Positions 8,353 through 16,669 of a stretch of DNA of 64,000 nucleotides are shown one piece after another. The position numbers were made by a program, and so were the translations under genes. The DNA is from Pseudomonas sp. PICF141. Lineage in GTDB: Bacteria; Pseudomonadota; Gammaproteobacteria; Pseudomonadales; Pseudomonadaceae. A model generated the notes under the pieces. The model was not told the origin of the DNA, searched no databases, and saw only the letters and a list, made by a program, of their open reading frames with translations. Every line of letters begins with the position of its first letter. Positions within the stretch are counted from its first letter, which is position 1. The stretch lies in NCBI RefSeq assembly GCF_002286815.1, contig NZ_MUNM01000083.1, forward strand, positions 1 through 64,000, given 5' to 3'.

Positions 8353-9558
8353 ATGTCGAAGAAATCCCGCTCAAAACTCTGGTTTCTGGTGCATAGCTGG
8401 CTGGCGCTGCCCATCTGGTTCTTTGTATTGATCGTGTGTGTGACCGGCACGCTGGCGGTGGTCAGTCAGGAAATCGTCTGGTTGGCCAATCCGCAAATGC
8501 GTGCCAGCGCGCCTTCGGACGACGCCCCGCGGCTCAACTATGACCAGATTGTCGCCGCCATCAAACAGGCCGAACCCCAGACGCTGGTCCAGGGCATCAA
8601 TCGCCCCGACGAATCGCATTTCGCCCTGGACGTGGACGTCACTTACCCCGACGGCCGCTCAGTGACAGTTTATGTGAACCCCTACAGCGGGGTGATTCAG
8701 GGCACCGCCCCACCATTCAATTTCAAGGCATTCACTCGCGCACTGCATGGCTGGTGGCTGGTGCCGTTCACCAATGGCTACAGCTGGGGCTGGTATCTGG
8801 TGTCGTTCCTCGCGCTGCCGATGCTGGCGTCGCTGGTGACCGGGCTGGTGGTCTACAAACGGTTCTGGAAAAGCTTCTTGCGACCGACCCTGCGCATTCG
8901 CCATGGCGCGCGGATTTTCTGGGGCGATTTTCACCGGCTCAGCGGCATCTGGTCGATCTGGTTCATTGCGGTGATCTCGATCACCGGTGTCTGGTTCCTG
9001 ATCAAGGCGATTCTGTTCGACAACCAGATTTCGATTACCACGGAACCGGTGGTGTCGGTCGTCTCGCGTGAAAGCGTGCCGTTGACCCGCACCGGCAAGC
9101 CGGCCCCGATGATCAGCCTGGAACAGGCGATCAAGGTCGCTCAGGAGCAAATTCCCGGGCTTGATGCCAGTTTCGTCACCTTGCCGAGCAACGCTTACAG
9201 CCATCTGTCCGTGGGCGGTCGTAGCTGGTATCCGCTGATGTATCAGACGGCTGAGGTCAACCCGTACAACGGTGATATCGCCAGCACACGGTTGCTGACC
9301 GATCGCACCGGCCTGGAGTTCGTGACCGAGTCGATGCGTCCGTTGCACACCGGTGACTTTGGCGGGATCTGGATCAAGCTAATCTGGTTCTTCTTCGGTT
9401 TGCTGCTGAGCATGATGGTGCTCAGCGGGTTGCTGATCTGGACCAAGCGCACCGCCCTGGCCACCGCCAATGCGTTCAAGCGCAGCAATCAGGCGCCGCG
9501 CCCGGTATCAAGATCGCAAACGGTCATGAACCAACAGGCTTCGGAGGGCAACCTGTGA
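8353..9558 (+). CDS. fpvG: FpvG, PepSY-domain inner-membrane ferri-pyoverdine reductase component
   Basis: 401 residues of the PepSY_TM/PiuB type with four membrane segments: roughly residues 10-45, 150-175, 195-220 and 335-360. Family histidines, candidate haem ligands, are in LVHSWLAL and GDFHRLSGIW. In P. aeruginosa FpvG is the inner-membrane reductase that, with FpvH, J and K, reduces pyoverdine-bound Fe3+ in the periplasm. The identification rests on the PepSY family plus an exact match of the eight-gene order to fpvGHJKCDEF. The stop codon overlaps the next gene's GTG (GTGA). Confidence 0.88.
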   Translation: MSKKSRSKLWFLVHSWLALPIWFFVLIVCVTGTLAVVSQEIVWLANPQMRASAPSDDAPRLNYDQIVAAIKQAEPQTLVQGINRPDESHFALDVDVTYPDGRSVTVYVNPYSGVIQGTAPPFNFKAFTRALHGWWLVPFTNGYSWGWYLVSFLALPMLASLVTGLVVYKRFWKSFLRPTLRIRHGARIFWGDFHRLSGIWSIWFIAVISITGVWFLIKAILFDNQISITTEPVVSVVSRESVPLTRTGKPAPMISLEQAIKVAQEQIPGLDASFVTLPSNAYSHLSVGGRSWYPLMYQTAEVNPYNGDIASTRLLTDRTGLEFVTESMRPLHTGDFGGIWIKLIWFFFGLLLSMMVLSGLLIWTKRTALATANAFKRSNQAPRPVSRSQTVMNQQASEGNL

Positions 9559-10097
9559 GCAAGATGATCACTGCATCGCAGCCTTCGCGGGCGAGCCTGT
9601 TCTGGCGCAAATGGCGCTTCCACATCAACATTCTCTTGCTGCTGATCCCTTTGGGCTTCATGCCCAAATACTTGGCCGACGCCTCGTTGTTTCGCGGTGA
9701 CAGCGGACTGGGGGAGCGGGAGATCGGCCAAATCCAGGTCGGCCCCTGGAGCCTGCAACTGGCCGAGCTGCGCAACGAAGCACCACGGTTGACCGGCCCG
9801 GCCGGTTACATGAAAGGTTTCAACGCAGCGCTGTGCGAACGCTGCCGCGACCAAGTCAAGGCGACTTACCTGCGCATCGGCAAACCCCGCAGCCTGCGCG
9901 CGGCCGGTGCGATTTTTTTCGGTACGCCGTACCGCATGGGCGCCATGCTACCGGTACCTGAAAAGACCAAAACCGACGCCGAACTGTGGATCACCATGGA
10001 AGGCTGGGACGGTGCCATGCATCAAGCGTCCATCCCTCTGAGCCAGGCATCCCCGGCCACCCTCGCCTGGCTGAACAAACAAGGAGGCAAACCATGA
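9555..10097 (+). CDS. fpvH: FpvH, membrane-anchored accessory of pyoverdine iron release
   Basis: 180 residues starting at GTG, with GGAGGG upstream and a 4-base overlap with fpvG. One N-terminal membrane segment (about residues 22-40) is followed by a periplasmic domain with a CERC (CxxC) motif near residue 95. It has no clear relatives outside this operon type, so the name comes from position and topology. A CxxC could bind metal or be redox-active; this is inference. It is translationally coupled to fpvJ by ATGA. Confidence 0.8.
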   Translation: MSKMITASQPSRASLFWRKWRFHINILLLLIPLGFMPKYLADASLFRGDSGLGEREIGQIQVGPWSLQLAELRNEAPRLTGPAGYMKGFNAALCERCRDQVKATYLRIGKPRSLRAAGAIFFGTPYRMGAMLPVPEKTKTDAELWITMEGWDGAMHQASIPLSQASPATLAWLNKQGGKP

Positions 10098-10414
10098 TCA
10101 ACGCTTTTCGCCCCGTTTTATTGATGCTGTGCGCCGCCTTTAGCACCAGCGCCTTGGCCCATAACCCGATGTGCGAATGCAAGGCCCTCGACGCCGAACA
10201 GATCCAGTGCACCGGCGGTTTTTCCGACGGCAGCGGCGCACCGGGCGTGACGCTGGATGTGATTGGTTACGACGAAACCATTCTGGTGCCGGGCAAGCTC
10301 GGTGCCGATTCGACCCTGACGTTCAAAAAGCCTGGCGCCGAGTTCTACGTGCTGTTCGACGCCGGTCCCGGCCATGTCGTCGAGATCGACCAAGCGGACA
10401 TCCAGGCCCCATGA
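10094..10414 (+). CDS. fpvJ: FpvJ, small periplasmic protein of the fpv operon
   Basis: 106 residues. The signal peptide ends at STSALA|HNP, and the mature N-terminus has His and Cys residues (HNPMCECK, then IQCTGG), suggesting a metal or disulfide site. The remainder reads as a small beta-sandwich. In P. aeruginosa the corresponding protein is periplasmic and contacts FpvC. The start ATG overlaps the fpvH stop and the stop overlaps the fpvK start, so translation is coupled on both sides. Confidence 0.8.
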   Translation: MINAFRPVLLMLCAAFSTSALAHNPMCECKALDAEQIQCTGGFSDGSGAPGVTLDVIGYDETILVPGKLGADSTLTFKKPGAEFYVLFDAGPGHVVEIDQADIQAP

Positions 10415-10986
10415 CGACACCAACCACGCACGTCGTCCGCCCGGCGGGTGCCGGCCATGAAACGCTCTATGTGCTGCTGTTGTGCCTGATGATCCTGGCG
10501 GTTGCCTGCTCGGTGGTCACCTGGCGTGGCGAGACTCAAGAAGTGAGCAGCGTGGGCAGCCATCAGCTGGATGCCCGTCGTGATTTGAGCGCATCCGAGC
10601 AAGGTATTTACGCCGACCTGCGAGTCACGCTGGATGAAATTCATCTGTTGCATCAGGAACAGCAAGCGTTGCCCACACCCGCCGCCCTCGCCGATGAAGG
10701 CTTTGCGCCGTTTGCCCAGGACGCCAGTTCTGTCAGCCGCGGCGGTCATGCCTGGCAGTTGCTGGACACCAAGGCCTACTTCGGCCAGAGCCAGGTTCCA
10801 ACCGTGGCCGGTTCGTTTTTGATGCGCTTGACCGCTGAAGACGACTCGGCGCCAGACATCTGGCTCAACCGCGGTAGCGCCCTCACCGCCCCGAACGATC
10901 TCACCGACGCTGCGCTCAATGACGCCGGTTGGCAGCAGATCGTCGCGCAATTCGATGCCGGCGTTACCCGCCAGCATCGGCATTGA
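10411..10986 (+). CDS. fpvK: FpvK, membrane protein of the fpv operon
   Basis: 191 residues with a single N-terminal membrane anchor (TLYVLLLCLMILAVACSVVT) and a periplasmic remainder of about 155 residues without cysteine. The start codon overlaps the fpvJ stop. No catalytic motif is seen. Assignment as FpvK is by operon position and topology; in P. aeruginosa it takes part in the FpvGHJK ferri-pyoverdine reduction complex. A 35-base gap separates it from fpvC. Confidence 0.78.
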   Translation: MTTPTTHVVRPAGAGHETLYVLLLCLMILAVACSVVTWRGETQEVSSVGSHQLDARRDLSASEQGIYADLRVTLDEIHLLHQEQQALPTPAALADEGFAPFAQDASSVSRGGHAWQLLDTKAYFGQSQVPTVAGSFLMRLTAEDDSAPDIWLNRGSALTAPNDLTDAALNDAGWQQIVAQFDAGVTRQHRH

Positions 10987-11021
10987 ACCCTCGCCTTCAC
11001 CCGAGAGAAGACCGCTTTCCC

Positions 11022-11951
11022 ATGCCTAGTTCATCTCAACGTCATTCCTTTATGCGCCTGCTGCTGGTCGGCCTGCTTGCTTGTTTGCTGATCCCTTTGG
11101 CCAGCGCCGACGAAGCCAGGCGCCTGCGCATCGGTATCACCCTGCACCCTTATTACAGTTACGTGGCCAACATCGTCGGTGACAAAGCCGAAGTGGTGCC
11201 GTTGATCCCGGCCGGTTTCAATCCCCATGCCTACGAGCCCCGGGCCGAAGACATCAAACGCATCAGCGGGCTGAACGTAGTCGTGCTCAACGGTGTGGGC
11301 CATGACGACTTCGCCGACCGCATGATCGCCGCCAGCGAAAGCCCGAACATCAAGGTGATCGAAGCCAACGAAAACGTGCCCCTGCTGGCCGCCACCGGCG
11401 TCGCTGCCCGGGGCGCCGGCAAGGTGGTCAACCCGCACACGTTCCTGTCGATCAGTGCCTCCATTGCCCAGGTCAACAACATCGCCCGTGAACTGGGCAA
11501 GCTCGATCCGGCCAATGCCAAAACCTATACACAAAACGCCCGCGCCTACGGCAAACGTCTGCGGCAGATGCGCGCCGACGCCCTGGCAAAACTGACCCAG
11601 GCGCCGAACGCCGAGTTGCGCGTGGCCACCGTCCATGCTGCGTACGACTATCTGCTGCGCGAGTTCGGCCTGGAAGTGACCGCTGTGGTCGAGCCGGCCC
11701 ACGGTATCGAACCGAGCCCCAGCCAGCTGAAAAAGACCATCGATCAACTGCGGGAACTGGACGTCAAAGTGATCTTCTCGGAGATGGATTTCCCGTCCAC
11801 TTACGTCGAGACCATTCAGCGTGAATCCGGGGTAAAGCTGTACCCGCTGTCGCACATCTCCTATGGCGAATACACCGCCGACAAATACGAAAAAGAAATG
11901 ACCGGCAACCTCAATACGGTGGTCCGGGCGATTCAGGAGTCCGGCGCATGA
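11022..11951 (+). CDS. fpvC: FpvC, periplasmic metal-binding protein of the iron ABC importer
   Basis: 309 residues, cluster A-I (ZnuA/TroA-like) metal-binding protein with a signal peptide ending near LASADEA. The metal site residues seen are His in NPHAYEP, His in NPHTFLS, His in TVHAAYDYL and an acidic residue in FSEMDFPS. In P. aeruginosa FpvC receives Fe2+ released from pyoverdine. The start at 11022 is preceded by GAGAAG; an ATG at 11052 also gives a signal peptide. Its stop overlaps the fpvD start (ATGA). Confidence 0.87.
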   Translation: MPSSSQRHSFMRLLLVGLLACLLIPLASADEARRLRIGITLHPYYSYVANIVGDKAEVVPLIPAGFNPHAYEPRAEDIKRISGLNVVVLNGVGHDDFADRMIAASESPNIKVIEANENVPLLAATGVAARGAGKVVNPHTFLSISASIAQVNNIARELGKLDPANAKTYTQNARAYGKRLRQMRADALAKLTQAPNAELRVATVHAAYDYLLREFGLEVTAVVEPAHGIEPSPSQLKKTIDQLRELDVKVIFSEMDFPSTYVETIQRESGVKLYPLSHISYGEYTADKYEKEMTGNLNTVVRAIQESGA

Positions 11952-12796
11952 CGACTCAGGAAACCATGAGCCCGACCGTCACCGAACCCCCAGTGGGAGC
12001 GAGCCTGCTCGCGAAGGCGTCCAGGCAGTCAACATCATCGTTAAATGACACACCGCTTTCGCGAGCAAGCCCGCTCCCACAGGTTTCGGGGCCGACCCTC
12101 GATTTTGCCGAAGTGAGCCTCACGCTGGGCCGCACGACGATCCTCGACAAGGTGACCTTCGAGGTCCAGCCCGGCAGCGTGCATGCACTGGTCGGCCCTA
12201 ACGGTGGCGGCAAGAGTTCGCTGATCAAGACCCTGCTCGGGCAAATGCCGCATCAGGGCCGCTTGAGCCTGCAATGGCCTGGCGAACCGGGGACCATCGG
12301 TTACGTGCCACAGGCGCTGGAGTTCGATCGCGGTTTACCGATGACCGTCGATGACTTCATGGCTGCGATGTGCCAGAGGCGCCCGGCGTTTCTCGGGTTG
12401 AGCAAACACTACGCCGCGGCCATCGGCGAAGCACTGGAACGGGTCGGCCTGCAGGATAAACGCAAACGGCGCATGGGCGCGTTGTCCGGGGGTGAGCGCC
12501 AGCGTGTTTTGCTGGCCCAAGGGCTGATTCCGGCGCCGCAATTGCTGGTACTCGATGAGCCGATGTCGGCACTCGATGAGGCCGGTATTCAAGTGTTCGA
12601 ACGGCTATTGAGTGACTGGCGCCAAAGCGGCATCACCGTGCTGTGGATCGAGCATGATCTGGAAGCGGTCGGGCGACTGGCGGACCGGGTCACCGGACTC
12701 AATCGCCGGGTACTGTTCGATGCCACGCCGAAACAGGCACTGACCCCGGAGCGATTGCTGACCTTGTTCTCGACCCATCCGCGGAGCGCTGTCTGA
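11948..12796 (+). CDS. fpvD: FpvD, ABC transporter ATPase with an in-frame REP insertion
   Basis: 282 residues. Walker A GPNGGGKSS near residue 85, signature LSGGERQR near 180, and Walker B LLVLDEP near 200 make it a complete ABC ATPase of the metal-importer type. Residues about 15-45 are encoded by an inverted REP pair (11991-12082) read in frame without a stop; without them the protein would be about 250 residues, the usual size. The ATG overlaps the fpvC stop, and I see no good alternative start after the REP before the first conserved strand, so the insertion is probably translated. Confidence 0.88.
   Translation: MTTQETMSPTVTEPPVGASLLAKASRQSTSSLNDTPLSRASPLPQVSGPTLDFAEVSLTLGRTTILDKVTFEVQPGSVHALVGPNGGGKSSLIKTLLGQMPHQGRLSLQWPGEPGTIGYVPQALEFDRGLPMTVDDFMAAMCQRRPAFLGLSKHYAAAIGEALERVGLQDKRKRRMGALSGGERQRVLLAQGLIPAPQLLVLDEPMSALDEAGIQVFERLLSDWRQSGITVLWIEHDLEAVGRLADRVTGLNRRVLFDATPKQALTPERLLTLFSTHPRSAV
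11991..12082. repeat. REP pair (family A) inside the fpvD coding sequence
   Basis: GTGGGAGCGAGCCTGCTCGC near the left end and GCGAGCAAGCCCGCTCCCAC at the right are inverted copies about 35 bases apart. They match the element at 8024-8117. The whole pair sits within the first 46 codons of fpvD and keeps the frame. Confidence 0.9.
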
Positions 12797-13695
12797 TGAG
12801 TTACGAAGCCTTTCGTTTGATGGTCCAGGGCTGGGCGTCGTCGGGTTACCTGCCGCAAGCGCTGGCCTATGGGTTTGTGGTCAACGCGCTCCTCGCGGGG
12901 CTATTGATCGGCCCGGTGCTGGGCGGCTTGGGTACGCTGGTGGTGGTCAAGCGTTTCGCGTTCTTCTCCGAAGCCGTGGGCCACGCGGCGCTGACCGGTG
13001 TGGCCATTGGCATTTTGCTCGGCGAGCCCTACACCGGGCCTTATGGCAGCCTGTTCGGTTACTGCCTGCTGTTTGGCATTTTGCTCAACTACCTGCGTAA
13101 CCGCACGGGGCTGGCGCCGGATACTTTGATAGGTGTGTTTCTCTCCGTATCGCTGGCGCTTGGTGCGAGCCTGCTGCTGATCCTGGCCGGCAAAATCAAT
13201 GTGCACATCCTGGAAAACGTGCTGTTCGGTTCAGTGCTGACGGTCAACGGCAATGACTTGCTGGTGTTGGCCATTGTCGGTTCGCTGGTGATGGCGCTGG
13301 CCCTGCCGCTGTACAACCGCATCATGCTCGCCAGTTTCAATCCGCAACTGGCGGCGGTACGTGGTGTGGCGGTGAAGACCCTGGATTACCTGTTCGTGAT
13401 TCTGGTGACCCTGATCACGGTGGCGGCGGTGAAAGTCATCGGGGCGATTCTGGTCGGTGCACTGTTGGTGATTCCAGCGGCGGCCGCGCGATTGCTCAGC
13501 CAGTCGCTGAAGGGTTTTTTCTGGTGTTCGGTACTGATCGCCACGGTCAGCACGCTGTGCGGAATTCTCGCACCGATTGTCTTTGACCTGCCTATTCCTT
13601 CCGGTGCCGCGATCATTCTGGTGGCCGGTATCGCCTTCGCCCTGGCCGCGATTGCTCGTGGCATCGTCCCAAGTCTGAAAGGGAATCTCGGATAA
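12796..13695 (+). CDS. fpvE: FpvE, ABC transporter permease
   Basis: 299 residues, ABC-3 family (ZnuB/TroC-like) permease with about eight membrane segments. The GFVVNALLAGLLIGPVLGGL start and the AVKVIGAILVGALLVIPAAA segment are typical of the family. It overlaps fpvD by one base (TGATG) and is followed immediately by fpvF. With FpvD it forms the inner-membrane pore that takes in the iron delivered by FpvC/FpvF. Confidence 0.88.
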   Translation: MSYEAFRLMVQGWASSGYLPQALAYGFVVNALLAGLLIGPVLGGLGTLVVVKRFAFFSEAVGHAALTGVAIGILLGEPYTGPYGSLFGYCLLFGILLNYLRNRTGLAPDTLIGVFLSVSLALGASLLLILAGKINVHILENVLFGSVLTVNGNDLLVLAIVGSLVMALALPLYNRIMLASFNPQLAAVRGVAVKTLDYLFVILVTLITVAAVKVIGAILVGALLVIPAAAARLLSQSLKGFFWCSVLIATVSTLCGILAPIVFDLPIPSGAAIILVAGIAFALAAIARGIVPSLKGNLG

Positions 13696-14667
13696 ATGTC
13701 TTTTTCTCTGCGTCAATTGACCCTGGCGCTGACCTTGTGTGGGCCAGCCTCGTTCAACGTATTCGCCACCGATACCTTCGAACCAATGCGTCTGTTGGCC
13801 AATCATGGTGTCGGTAACAGCGCGCTCTTCGCCTCGACTTCCACGCACAAAGTGCTGGTGCTGGCGGCGTTACCGGTGACCTACGGTCTGGGGGCCCTGC
13901 TGCTGGAGGGCACCGATGTCCGCCTTGAGCGCGCCGCGCCGGCCAACCTGCCCGGCAGTCGGCAGAGCGCTTATTTCACCGGTCGCGGCGCTCAAGCGCT
14001 CAATACGCTGGCGATCGACGCCGATGCAGTCATCGGCTTACGCTCGCTATGGCCGGATGATCCGCTGTATCCGAACGCACGTCGCAGCAATATCCGCATC
14101 ATTGAAATCGACGCCGCCCGCCCGGTGGACGGCGCCCTGCCCGGCATCGCCGTACAGCCTGGCAGCAAGATCGACGGCCTGAACAGTCAGCCTTGGCTGG
14201 CCAGCAACAACATGGGCCGGATGGTGGATGTCATGGCGGCAGACCTGGTGCGCCTGGCGCCAGCGGCCAAACCGAAGATAGACGCCAACCTGGCCGCACT
14301 CAAACAGCGCCTGCTCAAGCTCAGCGCAGACAGCGAGTCACGCTTGGCCGATGCCGACAATTTGAGTGTGATGAGCCTGAGCGATCATTTCGGCTACCTG
14401 ATCGGCGGCCTCAATCTGGAGCTGATTGGCCTGGATGCACGGCCGGATGCCGAATGGACGCCACAGGCGCTGACGCAATTGGGCGCAACGCTCAAAAACA
14501 ATGAGGTGGCGGTGGTGCTGCATCATCGCCAGCCGTCGGACGCGGTAAAAGCGGTGATTGCCGGGGCGGGCAGTCGGTTGGTGGTGTTGAGTGTCGATGC
14601 GGCGGATCCGGTGGCCGAATTGGAAGGGAATGTGGATCAGGTGATCAAGGGGTTGAGCGGGGTGTAA
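13696..14667 (+). CDS. fpvF: FpvF, second periplasmic binding protein of the importer
   Basis: 323 residues with a signal peptide (SLRQLTLALTLCGPASFNVF, cleaved near FATDT) and a metal-ABC-like binding protein fold. It lacks the clear His set of FpvC, apart from an early NHG and a late LHHRQ. In P. aeruginosa FpvF binds pyoverdine and pairs with FpvC, giving two different binding proteins for one permease. Its ATG follows the fpvE stop directly. A REP pair and a strong terminator follow. Confidence 0.85.
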   Translation: MSFSLRQLTLALTLCGPASFNVFATDTFEPMRLLANHGVGNSALFASTSTHKVLVLAALPVTYGLGALLLEGTDVRLERAAPANLPGSRQSAYFTGRGAQALNTLAIDADAVIGLRSLWPDDPLYPNARRSNIRIIEIDAARPVDGALPGIAVQPGSKIDGLNSQPWLASNNMGRMVDVMAADLVRLAPAAKPKIDANLAALKQRLLKLSADSESRLADADNLSVMSLSDHFGYLIGGLNLELIGLDARPDAEWTPQALTQLGATLKNNEVAVVLHHRQPSDAVKAVIAGAGSRLVVLSVDAADPVAELEGNVDQVIKGLSGV

Positions 14668-14691
14668 CGTCAGTTAGACCGCGTTATCGTT

Positions 14692-14738
14692 CTTCGCGGG
14701 CAAGCCACCCCTGTAGGAGCGAGGCTTGCCCGCGAAGG
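14692..14738. repeat. compact REP pair, family B
   Basis: TTCGCGGGCAAGCC followed after a few bases by the inverted core TAGGAGCGAGGCTTGCCCGC (plus GAA). It shares its core with the pairs at 22958, 38021 and 47392. It lies after the fpv operon and just before the terminator. Confidence 0.8.
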
Positions 14739-14758
14739 CAATTTCAAGCCATGAAAAA

Positions 14759-14793
14759 AGCCCGCTGACCTTACCGGTTCAGCGGGCTTCTTT
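14759..14793. terminator. bidirectional intrinsic terminator
   Basis: Stem AGCCCGCTGA / TCAGCGGGCT with a short loop, followed by TTCTTTTT on the plus strand and preceded by an A-run (TTTTTT on the minus strand). It serves the convergent fpvF and mbtH-like genes. Confidence 0.85.
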
Positions 14794-14805
14794 TTGCGCG
14801 GTGAC

Positions 14806-15033
14806 TCAGTGAGCCACAGCCGCCTGTTCTTCCATTTTCAGGCGCAGGCTCAGTGGACGCATGTCAGTCCAGACCTCTTCGATGTAGGCCAGGCATTCCT
14901 TTTTCTGGCCGCTCTTGCCCACGGTGCGCCAGCCTTGTGGCACGGCTTTGTAGTCGGGCCAGATCGAGTATTGCTCTTCGTGGTTGACCACGACCTGAAA
15001 GAGGATGTCCTCGCGGTCGAATACTGACGTCAT
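14806..15033 (-). CDS. MbtH-like NRPS chaperone
   Basis: 75 residues with the MbtH signature: NHEEQYSIWPDYKAVPQGW, then a CLAYIEEVWTDMRPLSL segment. MbtH-like proteins bind adenylation domains and are needed for their folding or activity; the likely clients are the pyoverdine synthetases such as PvdL. The start at 15033 is chosen over a 12-codon upstream frame because the family begins close to TSVFDREDI. It corresponds by position to the mbtH-like gene near fpvF and pvdH in P. aeruginosa. A PvdS box lies 61 bases upstream. Confidence 0.92.
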   Translation of the reverse strand: MTSVFDREDILFQVVVNHEEQYSIWPDYKAVPQGWRTVGKSGQKKECLAYIEEVWTDMRPLSLRLKMEEQAAVAH

Positions 15034-15093
15034 GCTGTCTCTCCATCGCTGTAGGGTGGGCTGCACGCCGTGCGCAGCCGTTATGTAGAAGGA

Positions 15094-15117
15094 ACGTTCA
15101 AGGCACCGAAAAATTTA
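15094..15117 (-). promoter_or_regulatory. PvdS (iron-starvation) box for the mbtH-like gene
   Basis: On the minus strand TAAAT, 16 bases, CGT: a perfect match to the PvdS-dependent promoter pattern. The TAAAT overlaps the pvdH stop codon, so the mbtH-like gene has its own promoter although it lies just behind pvdH. Confidence 0.85.
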
Positions 15118-16527
15118 AAGGCTGGTGATGGCTGCGGCCATGGCCCTGCCGAAAATGTCGGCCACCCGATCGACTTCTGTGGCGGTGATCACCAACGGTG
15201 GCAGGAAACGCACGACACCGCCGTGACGCCCGCCCAGCTCGAGGATCAATCCGCGTTTGAGGCATTCGCGCTGCACCAACGGCGCCAGACGAGCGAATAT
15301 CGGTGGATGGCCTTGAGCGTCCGGCGCGCCGCTCGGGTCGACCAGCTCAACGCCCAGCATCAAGCCGCGTCCGCGGATATCGCCCAGTTGCGGGAAATCC
15401 CGTTGCAGGATGTGCAGGTGTTCACTCAAGCGTTCGCCCATGGCGGCGGCGTGCTCGCACACCTTGTACTCTGTCAGGTAGTGCATCACCGCAGAGCCTG
15501 CGGCCATCGCCATTTGATTACCGCGGAAGGTCCCGGCATGGGCGCCCGGCAGCCAGGTGTCGAGCCGGTCGCGATAGACCACCACCGCCAGCGGCAGGCT
15601 GCCGCCAATAGCCTTGGACATCACCACCACATCCGGAATGATCCCGGCGTGCTCGAAGGCGAACATCTTGCCGGTGCGGGCGAAACCGCTCTGGATTTCA
15701 TCGACGATCAGCGCTACGCCGGCTTTTTCGGTGATACGTCGCAAGCCGCGCAGCCAATCGAGATCGGCCGGAATCACCCCGCCTTCGCCCTGCACCGCTT
15801 CGACGATCACCGCAGCAGGCAATTGCACACCGGCCTCTGGGTCATTCAGCAGGTTTTCCAGGTAACTCAAGTTGACCTGCACCCCCTGCGCGCCGCCGAG
15901 CCCGAACGGGCAACGGTAATCGTAGGGATATGGCATGAACTGCACGCCACTGCTGAGCAACGCACCCAACGGCTTCTTCGGCCCCAGACTGCCCATCAGG
16001 CTCAGCGCGCCCTGGCTCATGCCGTGGTAACCGCCCTGGAACGACAAAACCGTGCTGCGGCCGGTGGCGGTGCGCACCAGTTTCAGCGCGGCTTCAACAG
16101 CATCGGTACCGGTGGGGCCGCAGAATTGAATCTTGGCTTCAGCGGCCAACGCCGGCGGCAACAGACCGAACAGGTCCTGAACAAACTGATCCTTCACCGG
16201 TGTGGTGAGGTCGAGTGTGTGCAGCGGCAACTCATCGGTCAGCACTTGCCGGATCGCTTCGATCACCACGGGATGGTTGTGCCCCAGGGCCAGCGTCCCC
16301 GCACCGGCCAGGCAATCGATGAAACTGCGGCCTTCGACGTCCTCGACATAAATGCCCTTGGCACGCTTGAGTGCCAGGGGAATGCGCCGCGGATAGCTGC
16401 GAGCGTTCGACTCCTGCTGGCTTTGACGAGCCAGCAATGGCGATTCGTTGAACTGATAAAGCGTCTCGGCAGGCGTCGGAACGATCCGGGCCGGCTGATC
16501 TTCGACAAGGCTGATAGCGACTGACAT
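15115..16527 (-). CDS. pvdH: PvdH, L-2,4-diaminobutyrate:2-oxoglutarate aminotransferase
   Basis: 470 residues, class III PLP aminotransferase, matching the usual PvdH length. Visible motifs are the cofactor-phosphate region FCGPTGTDAVEAALKL, DEIQSGFARTGKMFAFEH and the PLP lysine in VVMSKAIGGSLPLAV. It makes L-2,4-diaminobutyrate from aspartate semialdehyde, the third substrate of the PvdL assembly line. The start at 16527 has GAGGGA seven bases upstream; a 12-codon extension to 16563 lacks one. A PvdS box lies about 100 bases upstream. Confidence 0.92.
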   Translation of the reverse strand: MSVAISLVEDQPARIVPTPAETLYQFNESPLLARQSQQESNARSYPRRIPLALKRAKGIYVEDVEGRSFIDCLAGAGTLALGHNHPVVIEAIRQVLTDELPLHTLDLTTPVKDQFVQDLFGLLPPALAAEAKIQFCGPTGTDAVEAALKLVRTATGRSTVLSFQGGYHGMSQGALSLMGSLGPKKPLGALLSSGVQFMPYPYDYRCPFGLGGAQGVQVNLSYLENLLNDPEAGVQLPAAVIVEAVQGEGGVIPADLDWLRGLRRITEKAGVALIVDEIQSGFARTGKMFAFEHAGIIPDVVVMSKAIGGSLPLAVVVYRDRLDTWLPGAHAGTFRGNQMAMAAGSAVMHYLTEYKVCEHAAAMGERLSEHLHILQRDFPQLGDIRGRGLMLGVELVDPSGAPDAQGHPPIFARLAPLVQRECLKRGLILELGGRHGGVVRFLPPLVITATEVDRVADIFGRAMAAAITSL

Positions 16528-16628
16528 CTCTCGATCCCTCAATACGCTGTTGATAGTGACCAAAACTGCACACCGGGCAGGTGCGCGTTCCCGTCACGGG
16601 GCGCACTTGCAGGTTTCCTGTTCTGGAA

Positions 16629-16652
16629 ACGCATCAGGACCTCAAGGATTTA
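16629..16652 (-). promoter_or_regulatory. pvdH: PvdS box upstream of pvdH
   Basis: Minus strand TAAAT, 16 bases, CGT, a perfect match with the same spacer length as the mbtH box. It sits between pvdH and the end of the acetyltransferase gene, about 100 bases before the pvdH start. Confidence 0.85.
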
Positions 16653-16669
16653 GACCCTCGATCAGCTTT

